A DNA stretch of 62,539 nucleotides, taken from Zoogloea oleivorans. Its GTDB lineage: Bacteria; Pseudomonadota; Gammaproteobacteria; Burkholderiales; Rhodocyclaceae. Below, piece by piece: positions 48,022 through 58,715 of the stretch. Each line of letters starts with the position of its first letter. The first letter of the stretch is position 1. The notes below the pieces were generated by a model that searched no databases, had not been told where the DNA came from, and saw only the letters and a list, made by a program, of their open reading frames with translations. The DNA is taken from the NCBI GenBank assembly GCA_030157785.1, contig JAOAUC010000086.1, forward strand, positions 33,883-96,421, written 5' to 3'. Both the position numbers and the translations under genes were made by a program.

Positions 48022-50103
48022 TCAGGCTAGGGCGCGGCGCGGCGGGCGGATGAAATCGAGCGGATGGGTACGCAAACGCAGCCACAGGCGACGACGCAAC
48101 TCGCGAAGGTCATTCCGCGGCAGGTCGTAGGCGCGCACGGCGGTCATCAGCGACAGGGCGAAGCTGACCCCCAGGTTGAGCACGAACATCACCGCCACCC
48201 CGAGCAGCGCCAGCGACAACAGCCCGGTACCAATCCACTTCACGTCCAGCGCTGAAGTGGCGAGACTGAGGATGCCGGAGTTGAGCGTGACGTGGCGCAC
48301 GTCGAGGGGCAGACCGAAGAACTTGCCGAGAATCGGCGTCATGCCGAGCATCAGGCCCAGGGAGATGTTGGTAGCCCAGCCCGACATGTTGCGGGACACG
48401 ATACCCGCCAGCCGGATCATGCGCATTCGCCCGAAACGGTTGCCCAGCCGGTGCTCGGCAATTGCCTGGGGCAGGCGGTGATAGACAGCCCAGTTATCCA
48501 CCCAGCCGCCCACCAGCGCTGCCAGGTAAAGGATGCAGCCGGTCAGTGCCGCATAAAACACGGTACCGCTGTCCACCGGACTAAGCGCCTTGAACACGTA
48601 GCTGGCCTCGGCCACGCTCAAATATGAATGCCCTGTCATCCAGTGCCATGCGGCGTCGAAAGCATAGGCGCCCGTAGCCACCACCACCACGTTGGCAATC
48701 GTCGCTGCAAGCTGGGAATGGCAGATGCTCGCCGCGTAGTCGACGATCACGTCGAGGCGCTCGTTGCCCTTGCGATCACGGATGATCGCGGCAAAAGCCG
48801 CAGCCGTCATGGCCGGCTGCTTGGTGGCCAGGATGAGCCCGAAGGCCTGCAGGAACAGGAAGCTCACCGCGTAATTGAGGCCCGACCCGAGGCCTTCCAT
48901 GAACATGGCCAGACCGGCGCCGGCAATGGCCATCTTGATCGCCGCGGTACCCACCGTCAGCAGCCCGCCGCCCGCGGCAGCAATCCAGATGTGGCGGTAA
49001 TCCTCGGGGGTGTCGGCAATGTAGTGCTCGCCGGTCTTGCCGGCCCGGTCCACGATGCGGCGCTGCAGGCGTTGCAGGTTACTGCGGACCAGGTGGCGCA
49101 GGCTGGTGCTCTCGTGGGCCGCATGGGCAAGTTGTTGCAAGAGCAGCAGCACCGGCCCGGGAGCCCCCGGCTCGGAAGTCATCACTCCGACAATGGTCGC
49201 CATGCGTGTCAGGCAGCGGTCGAGCACATCAAGCCCGTAGACGATATCGACGCTGATGCCTTCGGACTCGTGGCGCGTGGAAATCAGGTGGATCTCTTCC
49301 CGGCAGGCAGCCAGATCGGCCTCCCAGGCTTCCAGCAACGGCCCCGAAAGGCGCCCCTGTTCCCACGCACAAAGCAGGTTTTCGCCACTGTTGGCGAGAC
49401 ACTTGAAGGGCGAACGGGCCACCGGGCCGGCCTGGCTGCGGGCACGCAGCTTGAGGGACAGGCCCTGCCCCTGGACCCGCGCCAGCAGCAGGCGGAAACC
49501 ATCGGCCATGGCACGCCGCAGGGCGTCATTCACGACCGGCTCATCGGCCGGAAAAAAGATATCGACCGCCCGCTGGAAGGTGGACGGCTGCAGGCCGCGG
49601 ATCAGGGTCAGATCCTTGTCCCGCTGAAAGCTGCGGCTCATCAAGTGGCCAAGATCGTGGTCGTCGCGGGGCGACGGAATCAGCTTCAACGTAAGCCGGT
49701 CGCCAAATTCGGACAAGAACCCGCGGTCACTGGGAATTCCCACTTCGCCAAACAGGTTGGCACCGTCGGTTTCGTCGAGGATGGCGTAAAGCGCGTGACG
49801 TACCCGGCCAGCCACGGCGGGATCGGCCGCCAGCACGTCCATCAGCACGGCAAAGCGCTGGGTGGCCGAGCCGTGCACGTCAGCCGAGTCGATGTAAACG
49901 TCGTTCCACAAGGCGCCGTCGGACAACCAGCCGGTCAACGCCCGCCACGCATCGAGGCGGTCGGGCAAATCGTCGGCGGCAATCAAGGCATGCAGACGAT
50001 CGGCAAGCCTGGGCAGGTCGCGCTGGTTTTGACGCTGGGACGGGAGTGCGGCGTGAATGCACGCCAGCAGGGCTTCGGTAGAGGGGGTCAAAGTATTCTG
50101 CAT
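48022..50103 (-). CDS. Gcr-family membrane protein (misleadingly named site-specific recombinase)
   Basis: A 693-residue protein. The N-terminal 340 residues are helical and soluble; the C-terminal half has about seven membrane helices (for example VGTAAIKMAIAGAGLAMFM and IANVVVVATGAYAFDAAW). No integrase or resolvase catalytic residues can be seen. Homologues in Neisseria and other betaproteobacteria are called site-specific recombinase Gcr, a name the architecture does not support. It stands alone on the minus strand downstream of the SIR2-like gene; the function is unknown. Confidence 0.8.
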   Translation of the reverse strand: MQNTLTPSTEALLACIHAALPSQRQNQRDLPRLADRLHALIAADDLPDRLDAWRALTGWLSDGALWNDVYIDSADVHGSATQRFAVLMDVLAADPAVAGRVRHALYAILDETDGANLFGEVGIPSDRGFLSEFGDRLTLKLIPSPRDDHDLGHLMSRSFQRDKDLTLIRGLQPSTFQRAVDIFFPADEPVVNDALRRAMADGFRLLLARVQGQGLSLKLRARSQAGPVARSPFKCLANSGENLLCAWEQGRLSGPLLEAWEADLAACREEIHLISTRHESEGISVDIVYGLDVLDRCLTRMATIVGVMTSEPGAPGPVLLLLQQLAHAAHESTSLRHLVRSNLQRLQRRIVDRAGKTGEHYIADTPEDYRHIWIAAAGGGLLTVGTAAIKMAIAGAGLAMFMEGLGSGLNYAVSFLFLQAFGLILATKQPAMTAAAFAAIIRDRKGNERLDVIVDYAASICHSQLAATIANVVVVATGAYAFDAAWHWMTGHSYLSVAEASYVFKALSPVDSGTVFYAALTGCILYLAALVGGWVDNWAVYHRLPQAIAEHRLGNRFGRMRMIRLAGIVSRNMSGWATNISLGLMLGMTPILGKFFGLPLDVRHVTLNSGILSLATSALDVKWIGTGLLSLALLGVAVMFVLNLGVSFALSLMTAVRAYDLPRNDLRELRRRLWLRLRTHPLDFIRPPRRALA

Positions 50104-50175
50104 ATGCGCAGTATGACCCGGACAGGCGGTTTTTGGTTCGGAGGAGCCGCCGGGCGGCGGCCCCTCCAGGTTCGC

Positions 50176-51036
50176 TCAGGCCGCGGCGAGCGCCTCGCCG
50201 TACAAGGCAGAGAGCGGCGCTTCAATGATCTCGATACCCAGGCGGGCACAGTAACGGACCTCCTTGGCAGTGGGCTCTTCGATCATCGCCCAGGCGGACG
50301 GACCGGTGGCGCAGTCGTAGATGATGTCCGACATCACCATCCGCTCGGTGTCACGATTGAGGCGCAGGCCAAGGAAGAGATAGCGCTTGCCCGCACGGCG
50401 CGCCTTGATCAGCGGCGGGATGGAGAAGCCCCCCATCAGCTCGGTGATGTAGTCCACGTAGTCGGCATCCGAGGCGATGAAATCCGGATTCGGCTGCGGT
50501 GTTCCCATGGGCTTGAAAAGCACCGGCAGGGACGTATCAACGCCCTCGTTGCTCACTTCCGTGTATTTCTCGCCATCGTGCTGGTAGAGGCGATAGCGGA
50601 AGGCGGTACCGACCATCCGCGCAATGCCCACCACCAAAATGTGCGGCGTCTTCGACCACATGCGCTGGAGCTGGGTATCCCGGTTCACGTCGATGACGTA
50701 GTCCGGGTTGAAGCCCGTCAGCCAGCCGTGGAAGGTGGAGTCGGTCCATTCGTCCGTATCGTAGGTGCTGATCAGGAACTTGTTCACTGCCGCCCTGCCC
50801 CGCTTGAGCTCGACATTCATGGCGGCGCGGGGAAATTCGTACATCAGGCGCGGCGCCATCGGCTGGCCATTGTTCATGGCCAGGATGAGGCTGTTGCTGT
50901 CGGCGGGAATCGGCTTGCCGGTGACCTTGTGGGTCACGTGGGCCAGGGCACCGGGTCCGAGGTAGGGAACAATCGCGCCGGAGGCAAGGCCGGCCTGCAG
51001 CTGGGCCAGGAGATCGGGATGGATGGACTGACTCAT
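50176..51036 (-). CDS. nif-associated SIR2-like (NAD-binding) protein
   Basis: A 286-residue soluble protein. The N-terminal GAIVPYLGPGALAHVTH and the central PVLFKPMGTPQPNPDFIASDADYVDYI resemble the SIR2-like domain that binds NAD. The canonical deacetylase catalytic His is not obvious, which suggests an NAD-hydrolase-like or NAD-sensing role instead of a sirtuin. ATG 51036 is used. It lies 48 bases downstream of nifQ on the same strand, so it is probably expressed under nitrogen-fixing conditions. Proximity to DraT suggests NAD-linked control (inference). Confidence 0.65.
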   Translation of the reverse strand: MSQSIHPDLLAQLQAGLASGAIVPYLGPGALAHVTHKVTGKPIPADSNSLILAMNNGQPMAPRLMYEFPRAAMNVELKRGRAAVNKFLISTYDTDEWTDSTFHGWLTGFNPDYVIDVNRDTQLQRMWSKTPHILVVGIARMVGTAFRYRLYQHDGEKYTEVSNEGVDTSLPVLFKPMGTPQPNPDFIASDADYVDYITELMGGFSIPPLIKARRAGKRYLFLGLRLNRDTERMVMSDIIYDCATGPSAWAMIEEPTAKEVRYCARLGIEIIEAPLSALYGEALAAA

Positions 51037-51084
51037 GGAAGGCTCCGTGGGGATGGAATGCGAGAAGGAAGAAGCAGGCGGCAA

Positions 51085-51711
51085 TCAGGCATGCAGTGCC
51101 ATTGCCGGCGGAGCCATGGCGGCGAGGGGCAAGCCATCCTCGGCACCAAAACACAGGGACTGGTCATTGCAGACCGTGCAGCTGGGCGCCCGGCAAGCGT
51201 GCACTTCAGCCCGGTCGCAAAGCTGCTTGTAGAAAAACTTCTTCCACTTCATGTCGCCGTCGTTGCGCGCATGAAGGGCCGGAAAATGGCTCGCCAGCAC
51301 ATCGCCGAGCATGTGCCGGGACGGCAGGCCCATGTCCTGCCACAGATGGTTTGCCGACATGCAGGCGGTGGACACGGCACAGGCCAGCCACAGGCTGCGG
51401 GTGTCGTCCTCGGCCCGGTGGTCCCACAACAGGGCCAGCAGATCGGAGAACTCGTCCAGCGAACTCATTGGCCGCGGCGCCTTTTTCTGGGCGGCCCGCA
51501 AGGCAAGATGCGAATCCCACTCGAGGAAGGGGAATTCGCTTTCGAGCAGCCAGGCGAACTCTTCCACGCCGAGACCGGCAATCGGTGCCCGGTATTCGGA
51601 CGGACGCAGCCCGGCGCTGGCGATAACGCCGGCCAGGGCAATCGTGGTGACATCGGACGGATCGCCGGCTGCAGCGAGGAGTTGCAGATTCAGGGTGGCT
51701 GGGGTCGCCAT
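51085..51711 (-). CDS. nifQ: NifQ, molybdenum donor for FeMo-cofactor
   Basis: A 208-residue protein. Its C-terminus has the NifQ cysteine signature C-x4-C-x2-C-x5-C at Cys173, Cys178, Cys181 and Cys187. NifQ carries a Mo-Fe-S cluster and hands molybdenum to NifEN/NifH for FeMo-cofactor. The N-terminal two-thirds is helical. A GGAGG ribosome site precedes ATG 51711. The gene has its own sigma-54 promoter and a NifA site upstream. The SIR2-like gene follows. Confidence 0.92.
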   Translation of the reverse strand: MATPATLNLQLLAAAGDPSDVTTIALAGVIASAGLRPSEYRAPIAGLGVEEFAWLLESEFPFLEWDSHLALRAAQKKAPRPMSSLDEFSDLLALLWDHRAEDDTRSLWLACAVSTACMSANHLWQDMGLPSRHMLGDVLASHFPALHARNDGDMKWKKFFYKQLCDRAEVHACRAPSCTVCNDQSLCFGAEDGLPLAAMAPPAMALHA

Positions 51712-51752
51712 GATGGCCTCCGGAATGATTGACCTTGGATGGCATCATTCAC

Positions 51753-51767
51753 GCAAAGCCCGTGCCA
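51753..51767 (-). promoter_or_regulatory. Sigma-54 promoter of nifQ
   Basis: On the minus strand, TGGCACG-GGCT-TTGC reads exactly as the -24/-12 consensus. The predicted start of transcription is near 51741, about 30 bases before the nifQ ATG. Confidence 0.92.
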
Positions 51768-51904
51768 CATGGCTACCGTCATCCCGACAAAGGCGCCGAG
51801 CCCGCTGATTGCGCAGCATTCCGGTTCGGCAAGGCATGCCGAAGCCGCCATCGGCGAGTACACCGGCGATGCCGCCGCGCGGTTGAGCCACGACAGCGGC
51901 GGCT

Positions 51905-51928
51905 CCCTTGTCGCAATCGCGACAAGGG
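51905..51928. promoter_or_regulatory. NifA upstream activator site for nifQ
   Basis: TGT-CGCAATCGCG-ACA (51909-51924) fits TGT-N10-ACA. It lies inside a 24-bp perfect palindrome with arms CCCTTGTCGC and GCGACAAGGG around AATC. The distance to the nifQ promoter is about 140 bases, right for NifA with DNA looping. Confidence 0.88.
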
Positions 51929-51937
51929 AACGAGGCA

Positions 51938-53898
<1,961 letters not shown>

Positions 53899-53920
53899 TC
53901 TGCGAGCTGAGCTGTACCCC

Positions 53921-53946
53921 GGTGCCGGCCCCGCCCGGCCGGCACC
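53921..53946 (+). terminator. Hairpin between nifH and nifD
   Basis: A 10-bp perfect stem GGTGCCGGCC / GGCCGGCACC with a six-base loop, 22 bases after the nifH stop. There is no U-run, so it is likely an RNA-stabilising or attenuating structure. Confidence 0.75.
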
Positions 53947-54006
53947 GCCCTTCGCCAAACCTGATTTCGTCGCCGCAGATTAGCGGGACGCAAAAGGAGC
54001 ATCACC

Positions 54007-55476
54007 ATGGCTACGCTTACGCGTGAAGAGACCGAAGCCCTCATTCAAGAGGTGCTCGAGGTTTACCCGGAAAAGGCTAAGAAGGATCGTGCCAAGCACC
54101 TTGCGGTGAACGATCATGAAGCCAACGCCAAGAAGTGTGTCACCTCCAACCGCAAGTCCCTGCCCGGCGTCATGACGATCCGCGGCTGTGCCTACGCCGG
54201 TTCCAAGGGTGTTGTGTGGGGTCCGATCAAGGACATGATCCACATCTCCCACGGCCCCGTCGGTTGCGGTCAGTACTCCCGTGCCGGTCGTCGCAACTAC
54301 TACGTCGGCGTCACCGGGATCAACGCCTTCGGCGAAATGAACTTCACGTCCGACTTCCAGGAACGTGACATCGTTTTCGGCGGCGACAAGAAGCTGGCCA
54401 AGCTGATCGGCGAAATCGAAAAGCTCTTCCCGCTCAACAACGGCATCACGATCCAGTCCGAGTGCCCGATCGGCCTCATCGGTGACGACATCGAAGCCGT
54501 GTCCAAGAAGGCCACTGCCGAATTCGGCAAGACCGTCGTGCCGGTCCGCTGCGAAGGTTTCCGCGGCGTGTCCCAATCCCTCGGCCACCACATCGCCAAC
54601 GACGCGGTGCGTGACTGGGTGATCGGCAATCGCGACAACAAGCCCTTCGAACAAACCGCCTACGACGTCGCCATCATCGGCGACTACAACATCGGTGGCG
54701 ATGCCTGGTCTTCCCGCATCCTCCTCGAAGAGATGGGTCTGCGCGTTGTCGCCCAGTGGTCCGGTGACGGCACCCTGGCCGAAATGGAGAACACCCCGAA
54801 GGTCAAGCTCAACCTCCTCCACTGCTACCGCTCGATGAACTACATCAGCCGTCACATGGAAGAGAAGTACGGGATTCCCTGGGTCGAGTACAACTTCTTC
54901 GGCCCGACCAAGGTTGCCGAGTCCCTGCGCAAGATCGCCTCGTTCTTCGACGATTCGATCAAGGCCAAGACCGAAGAGGTCATCGCCAAGTACCAGCCGA
55001 TGATGCAAGCCGTCATCGACAAGTACAAGCCGCGTCTCCAGGGCAAGCGGGTCATGCTGTACGTGGGCGGCCTGCGTCCCCGTCACGTGATCGGTGCCTA
55101 CGAAGATCTGGGCATGGAAGTGGTCGGCACCGGCTACGAATTCGGCCACAACGACGACTACGAGCGCACCGTCAAGGAAATGGGCAATGCGACCCTGCTC
55201 TACGACGACGTGACCGGCTTCGAATTCGAAGAGTTCGTCAAGAAGGTCAAGCCTGACCTGATCGGCTCCGGCATCAAGGAAAAGTACATCTTCCAGAAGA
55301 TGGGCATTCCCTTCCGCCAGATGCACTCCTGGGATTACTCGGGCCCCTACCACGGTTACGACGGCTTCGCGATCTTCGCCCGTGACATGGACATGACCCT
55401 GAACAACCCCTGCTGGAGCACGCTGACCCCGCCCTGGAAGAAGCCGCAAGCGCCCGCACTGGCCGCTGCAGCCTAA
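54007..55476 (+). CDS. nifD: Nitrogenase MoFe protein alpha chain
   Basis: A 489-residue subunit of dinitrogenase, the site of N2 reduction. P-cluster ligands are in [11 protein letters not shown] and [10 protein letters not shown] and in [10 protein letters not shown]; the FeMo-cofactor ligands are the Cys of [11 protein letters not shown] and the His of [12 protein letters not shown]. The length matches the Mo form. It follows nifH after 108 bases with a hairpin between them. Confidence 0.99.
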   Translation: MATLTREETEALIQEVLEVYPEKAKKDRAKHLAVNDHEANAKKCVTSNRKSLPGVMTIRGCAYAGSKGVVWGPIKDMIHISHGPVGCGQYSRAGRRNYYVGVTGINAFGEMNFTSDFQERDIVFGGDKKLAKLIGEIEKLFPLNNGITIQSECPIGLIGDDIEAVSKKATAEFGKTVVPVRCEGFRGVSQSLGHHIANDAVRDWVIGNRDNKPFEQTAYDVAIIGDYNIGGDAWSSRILLEEMGLRVVAQWSGDGTLAEMENTPKVKLNLLHCYRSMNYISRHMEEKYGIPWVEYNFFGPTKVAESLRKIASFFDDSIKAKTEEVIAKYQPMMQAVIDKYKPRLQGKRVMLYVGGLRPRHVIGAYEDLGMEVVGTGYEFGHNDDYERTVKEMGNATLLYDDVTGFEFEEFVKKVKPDLIGSGIKEKYIFQKMGIPFRQMHSWDYSGPYHGYDGFAIFARDMDMTLNNPCWSTLTPPWKKPQAPALAAAA

Positions 55477-55497
55477 ACCGACGGAAAAGTCCGAAGC

Positions 55498-55520
55498 GGG
55501 TGGCAACCCGGTTGCCACCC
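55498..55520 (+). terminator. Hairpin between nifD and nifK
   Basis: A 10-bp perfect stem GGGTGGCAAC / GTTGCCACCC with a three-base loop, followed by ACAATTTTCG. It is compatible with partial termination or mRNA stabilisation ahead of nifK. Confidence 0.75.
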
Positions 55521-55581
55521 ACAATTTTCGACCTGTTGCCCTTTGGTTCGCAGATTGGCGACCGGGGCTAGGAGACGAGAA

Positions 55582-57150
55582 ATGCAAGAAGTCGATGACA
55601 TCAAGCCCTGCTATCCCTTGTTCCGCAACGACGAATACAAGGATGTGCTGGCCCGCAAGCGCGATCAGTTCGAAGAAGGTCACGAGCGCTCCAAGGTAGA
55701 CGAGGCCTTTGCCTTCTCCACCACTGCCGAATACCAGGAAATCAACTTCAAGCGCGAAGCCCTGACGGTTAACCCCGCCAAGGCCTGCCAGCCTCTTGGC
55801 GCCGTGCTGTGCTCCCTGGGCTTCCACAAGACGATGCCCTACGTCCATGGCTCGCAAGGCTGTGTGGCTTACTTCCGCACCTACTTCAACCGTCATTTCC
55901 GCGAGCCGGTCTCCTGCGTTTCCGACTCCATGACCGAAGATGCAGCCGTGTTCGGCGGCCAGAAGAACATGTTCGACGGCCTCGAAAACTGCATGACCAT
56001 CTATAAGCCGGACATGATCGCCGTCTCCACCACCTGCATGGCCGAGGTGATTGGTGATGACTTGAACGCCTTCATCAACAACACGAAGAAGGACGGTCAC
56101 ATCCCCCAGGACTACCCGGTCCCCTACGCCCACACCCCGTCCTTCGTCGGCAGCCACACCACCGGCTGGGACAACATGTTCGAAGGCATTGCCCGCTACT
56201 TCACGCTGAACCACATGGAAGGCAAGGAAGTCGGCAGCAGCGCCAAGCTGAACCTGGTGCCGGGCTTCGAAACCTACCTGGGCAACTACCGGGTCATCAA
56301 GCGCATGATGGGCGAGATGGGCGTCGATGCGACCCTCCTCTCCGACCCCACCGATGTGCTCGACACCCCGGCTGACGGCCAGTTCCGGATGTACGCCGGC
56401 GGCACCACCATGGATGAAGTGAAGGAGGCCCCGAACGCCCTCAACACCATCCTGCTGCAGCCGCTGTCCCTGGAAAAGACCCGCAAGTTTGTCGAGACCA
56501 CCTGGAAGCACGACGTTCCGAAGCTCAACATTCCGATGGGCCTCGAATGGACCGATGAGTTCCTGATGAAGGTTGCCGAGATCACCGGCAAGGCCATTCC
56601 GGCCAGCCTGGAACTCGAGCGCGGCCGTCTGGTGGACATGATGGGCGACTCCCACACCTGGCTCCACGGCAAGAAGTTCGCGCTGTACGGCGACCCCGAC
56701 TTCGTCCTGGGCCTGACCAAGTTCCTGATGGAATGCGGTGCCGAGCCGACCCACGTGCTGTGCAACAACGGTTCCAAGAAGTGGGCCAAGGCCGCCGAAA
56801 AGGTTCTGGCCAGCTCCCCCTACGGTGTCAATGCCAAGGTTCATCCCGGCTGCGACCTGTGGCACATGCGCAGTCTGGTCTTTACCGACAAGCCCGATTT
56901 CCTCATCGGCAACTCGTACGGCAAGTACATCCAGCGCGACACGCTGCACAAGGGCAAGGAATTCGAGGTTCCGTTGATCCGCCTCGGTTTCCCGATCTTC
57001 GACCGTCACCACCTGCATCGTGCCACCACCCTCGGCTACGAAGGCGCCATGACCATCCTCACCACCCTGGTGAATGCGGTTCTCGAGCGTCTTGACGAGG
57101 AAACCCGCGGCATGGGTACCACCGACTACAACTACGATCTGGTTCGTTAA
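55582..57150 (+). CDS. nifK: Nitrogenase MoFe protein beta chain
   Basis: A 522-residue beta subunit. P-cluster ligands are in NPAKACQPLGAVLC, YVHGSQGCVAYFRTYFNRHF and SVSTTCMAEVIGDD. ATG 55582 (MQEVDDIKPCYPLFRN) is the usual start; the frame extends 13 codons further but without a ribosome site. It is the last of the structural genes and is followed by a strong hairpin. Confidence 0.99.
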   Translation: MQEVDDIKPCYPLFRNDEYKDVLARKRDQFEEGHERSKVDEAFAFSTTAEYQEINFKREALTVNPAKACQPLGAVLCSLGFHKTMPYVHGSQGCVAYFRTYFNRHFREPVSCVSDSMTEDAAVFGGQKNMFDGLENCMTIYKPDMIAVSTTCMAEVIGDDLNAFINNTKKDGHIPQDYPVPYAHTPSFVGSHTTGWDNMFEGIARYFTLNHMEGKEVGSSAKLNLVPGFETYLGNYRVIKRMMGEMGVDATLLSDPTDVLDTPADGQFRMYAGGTTMDEVKEAPNALNTILLQPLSLEKTRKFVETTWKHDVPKLNIPMGLEWTDEFLMKVAEITGKAIPASLELERGRLVDMMGDSHTWLHGKKFALYGDPDFVLGLTKFLMECGAEPTHVLCNNGSKKWAKAAEKVLASSPYGVNAKVHPGCDLWHMRSLVFTDKPDFLIGNSYGKYIQRDTLHKGKEFEVPLIRLGFPIFDRHHLHRATTLGYEGAMTILTTLVNAVLERLDEETRGMGTTDYNYDLVR

Positions 57151-57161
57151 TCGGCACCCCG

Positions 57162-57189
57162 AAAGCCCCCGTCCCCGGACGGGGGCTTT
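57162..57189 (+). terminator. Hairpin between nifK and nifT
   Basis: A 12-bp perfect stem AAAGCCCCCGTC / GACGGGGGCTTT with a tight loop, 11 bases after the nifK stop. There is no downstream U-run beyond TTTG, so it may terminate only part of the transcripts. Confidence 0.8.
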
Positions 57190-57214
57190 GACGCGAACGA
57201 AGGAGCAAGGCGAA

Positions 57215-57442
57215 ATGGCAAACATCATGATCCGGCGCGGTGACAACGGCGCTCTGTCGTTTTACCTGCCCAAGAAAGACCTGGAAGACGACATCGTCTC
57301 CCTCGAATTCGAAACTCCCCAGCGCTGGGGCGGCGAACTCGTCCTGAAGGACGGCAGCCGCTGGCACTTCGAGCCGCTGGAAGGCGAGCCCCGCCTGCCC
57401 ATTACGGTACGGGCCCGGCGTCTCGGTGGCGAAGACGACTGA
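57215..57442 (+). CDS. nifT: NifT/FixU protein
   Basis: A 75-residue small protein (MANIMIRRGDNGALSFYLPKKD). NifT/FixU is a common but functionally unresolved partner of nifK. An AGGAG ribosome site precedes ATG 57215. Ferredoxin gene 11 bases downstream. Confidence 0.93.
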   Translation: MANIMIRRGDNGALSFYLPKKDLEDDIVSLEFETPQRWGGELVLKDGSRWHFEPLEGEPRLPITVRARRLGGEDD

Positions 57443-57453
57443 AAAACGCAGCC

Positions 57454-57651
57454 ATGAGCATGGAGATCAGACAAGCCCTCTGCGTCTTCTGTGCCGACTG
57501 CGAAACCGTCTGCCCGACTCACTCCATCAGCGAGGCGGGTGGCACGGTCCAAATCAACCAGGACACGTGCACGGAGTGCGAGGGCAGTTTCGACGAGCCC
57601 CAGTGCGTTACGGCGTGTCCGACGGACGGCTGCATCGTGCCCGCGCCCTGA
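57454..57651 (+). CDS. 2[4Fe-4S] ferredoxin, nif-associated (FdxN-like)
   Basis: A 65-residue ferredoxin. The first cluster is C-x2-C-x2-C-x3-CP at Cys10, 13, 16 and 20; the second is C-x2-C-x8-C-x3-CP at Cys39, 42, 51 and 55. The eight-residue insertion is characteristic of FdxN-type ferredoxins of nitrogen fixers. It may deliver electrons to NifH or serve in cofactor assembly. The second Met (residue 3) is an alternative start. Confidence 0.93.
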   Translation: MSMEIRQALCVFCADCETVCPTHSISEAGGTVQINQDTCTECEGSFDEPQCVTACPTDGCIVPAP

Positions 57652-57693
57652 ACGGCGGCCCTGGCACGACGACCGGCCCACGGAGCGAAAATC

Positions 57694-58416
57694 ATGAGTG
57701 AAGCCGCACCCCTGACCCGCGAGATCGCCCTGCGACTCGCCCTGGCAGTCCGCGAAATGCCCGAACTCGACCTGCGCGGCTTCGTTGGCCTGGTCTCCGA
57801 ACGGCTCGGACAGCCCCTCAGCGCCGACAAGCTTGCCGGCATCACCGTTGCCGACCTGACCCTGTGGCTGGCCGGCGACGACGGCAAGCCCGCCAGCACC
57901 GACAAGGAAGCCATCAAGCGCGCCGTGCGCTTCCTGTGGGGCGAAGGCATCGACGACGGCCTGCCCAAGCCGGTGCCCTACGCCGAGGGCGATCTGCCCA
58001 ACAGCCTGCGCATCGCCATGGCCTCCAACAAGGGCGATCTGGTGGATGGCCACTTCGGCTCCTGCGCGCGCTTTCTGGTCTATCAGGTCAGCACCACCGA
58101 CAGCCGCCTGGTGGCCGTGCGCAGCACCGCCGACGCCGACACGGAAGAAGACAAGAACGTCGCCCGCTCGGCCCTCATCGGCGACTGCAACCTGGTCTAT
58201 GTCCAGTCGATCGGTGGCCCGGCGGCAGCCAAAGTCGTGCGCGCCGGCGTGCATCCGGTCAAATGGCCGGCCGGCGGCCCGGTGGACAACGCCATCGGCA
58301 AGCTGCAGACCGCCATGCTCGCCCCGCCCCCGTGGCTGGCCCGGGTGATGGGTGTCGAGCCGGCCTCCCTGGCCCGCTTTGCCGAAGACGTGGAAATGGA
58401 GGAAGCCGAATCATGA
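57694..58416 (+). CDS. NafY/NifY-like FeMo-cofactor-binding protein
   Basis: A 240-residue protein with an N-terminal helical domain (about 1-95, REIALRLALAVREMPELDL) and a C-terminal dinitrogenase-cofactor-binding domain of the NifX/NifB type (about 105-225, RIAMASNKGDLVDGHFGSCARFLVYQV). This two-domain plan is that of A. vinelandii NafY, which binds apo-dinitrogenase and FeMo-cofactor. It overlaps the next gene by 4 bases. NifY is the alternative name; I leave the symbol open. Confidence 0.88.
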   Translation: MSEAAPLTREIALRLALAVREMPELDLRGFVGLVSERLGQPLSADKLAGITVADLTLWLAGDDGKPASTDKEAIKRAVRFLWGEGIDDGLPKPVPYAEGDLPNSLRIAMASNKGDLVDGHFGSCARFLVYQVSTTDSRLVAVRSTADADTEEDKNVARSALIGDCNLVYVQSIGGPAAAKVVRAGVHPVKWPAGGPVDNAIGKLQTAMLAPPPWLARVMGVEPASLARFAEDVEMEEAES

Positions 58417-58715
58417 ATGCCCCTGACGCCCTGCCCCCGAAACCGCAGATCACCCCCGAACTGGCCAGGGAACTGGCTGCCCGGGTGAAAGCCCACAACG
58501 GCTCCGCCGAGATGCTCACCGTCATGCGCCTGGAGCACCCGGGACTGCGCTTCGCCGTCTGCGGCGAGGACGATATTCCCGCCCGCCTGCCCACCTGGCT
58601 GACCCACGACGGCGTGTCGATGTATCTGCTCGACGCCACCGAGCATTGCGTGTCCCTCACCACTAACGAAGATCGCGCCTGCGGCCTCGTGTTCACGCTC
58701 AATTCCGATGACTGA
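58413..58715 (+). CDS. Small conserved nif-cluster protein
   Basis: A 100-residue soluble protein (MNAPDALPPKPQITPELARELAAR, then GVSMYLLDATEHCVSLTTNEDRACGLVF). Homologues seem to be known only from nif clusters, in the same place between nafY/nifY and the LRV gene. I recall the label DUF6129 but cannot confirm it. Function unknown. Four-base overlap with nafY and eight-base overlap with the LRV gene show translational coupling. Confidence 0.75.
   Translation: MNAPDALPPKPQITPELARELAARVKAHNGSAEMLTVMRLEHPGLRFAVCGEDDIPARLPTWLTHDGVSMYLLDATEHCVSLTTNEDRACGLVFTLNSDD

Noticed and set aside
48628..51732. A 1034-codon open frame antisense to the Gcr, SIR2-like and nifQ genes
   Set aside because: Low-complexity Gly/His/Arg-rich translation typical of antisense frames in GC-rich DNA; the opposite strand has three genes with clear motifs.
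53980..57246. A 1088-codon open frame antisense to nifD and nifK
   Set aside because: It is a mirror of strongly biased nif codon use; no domain can be recognised and it crosses regulatory hairpins.
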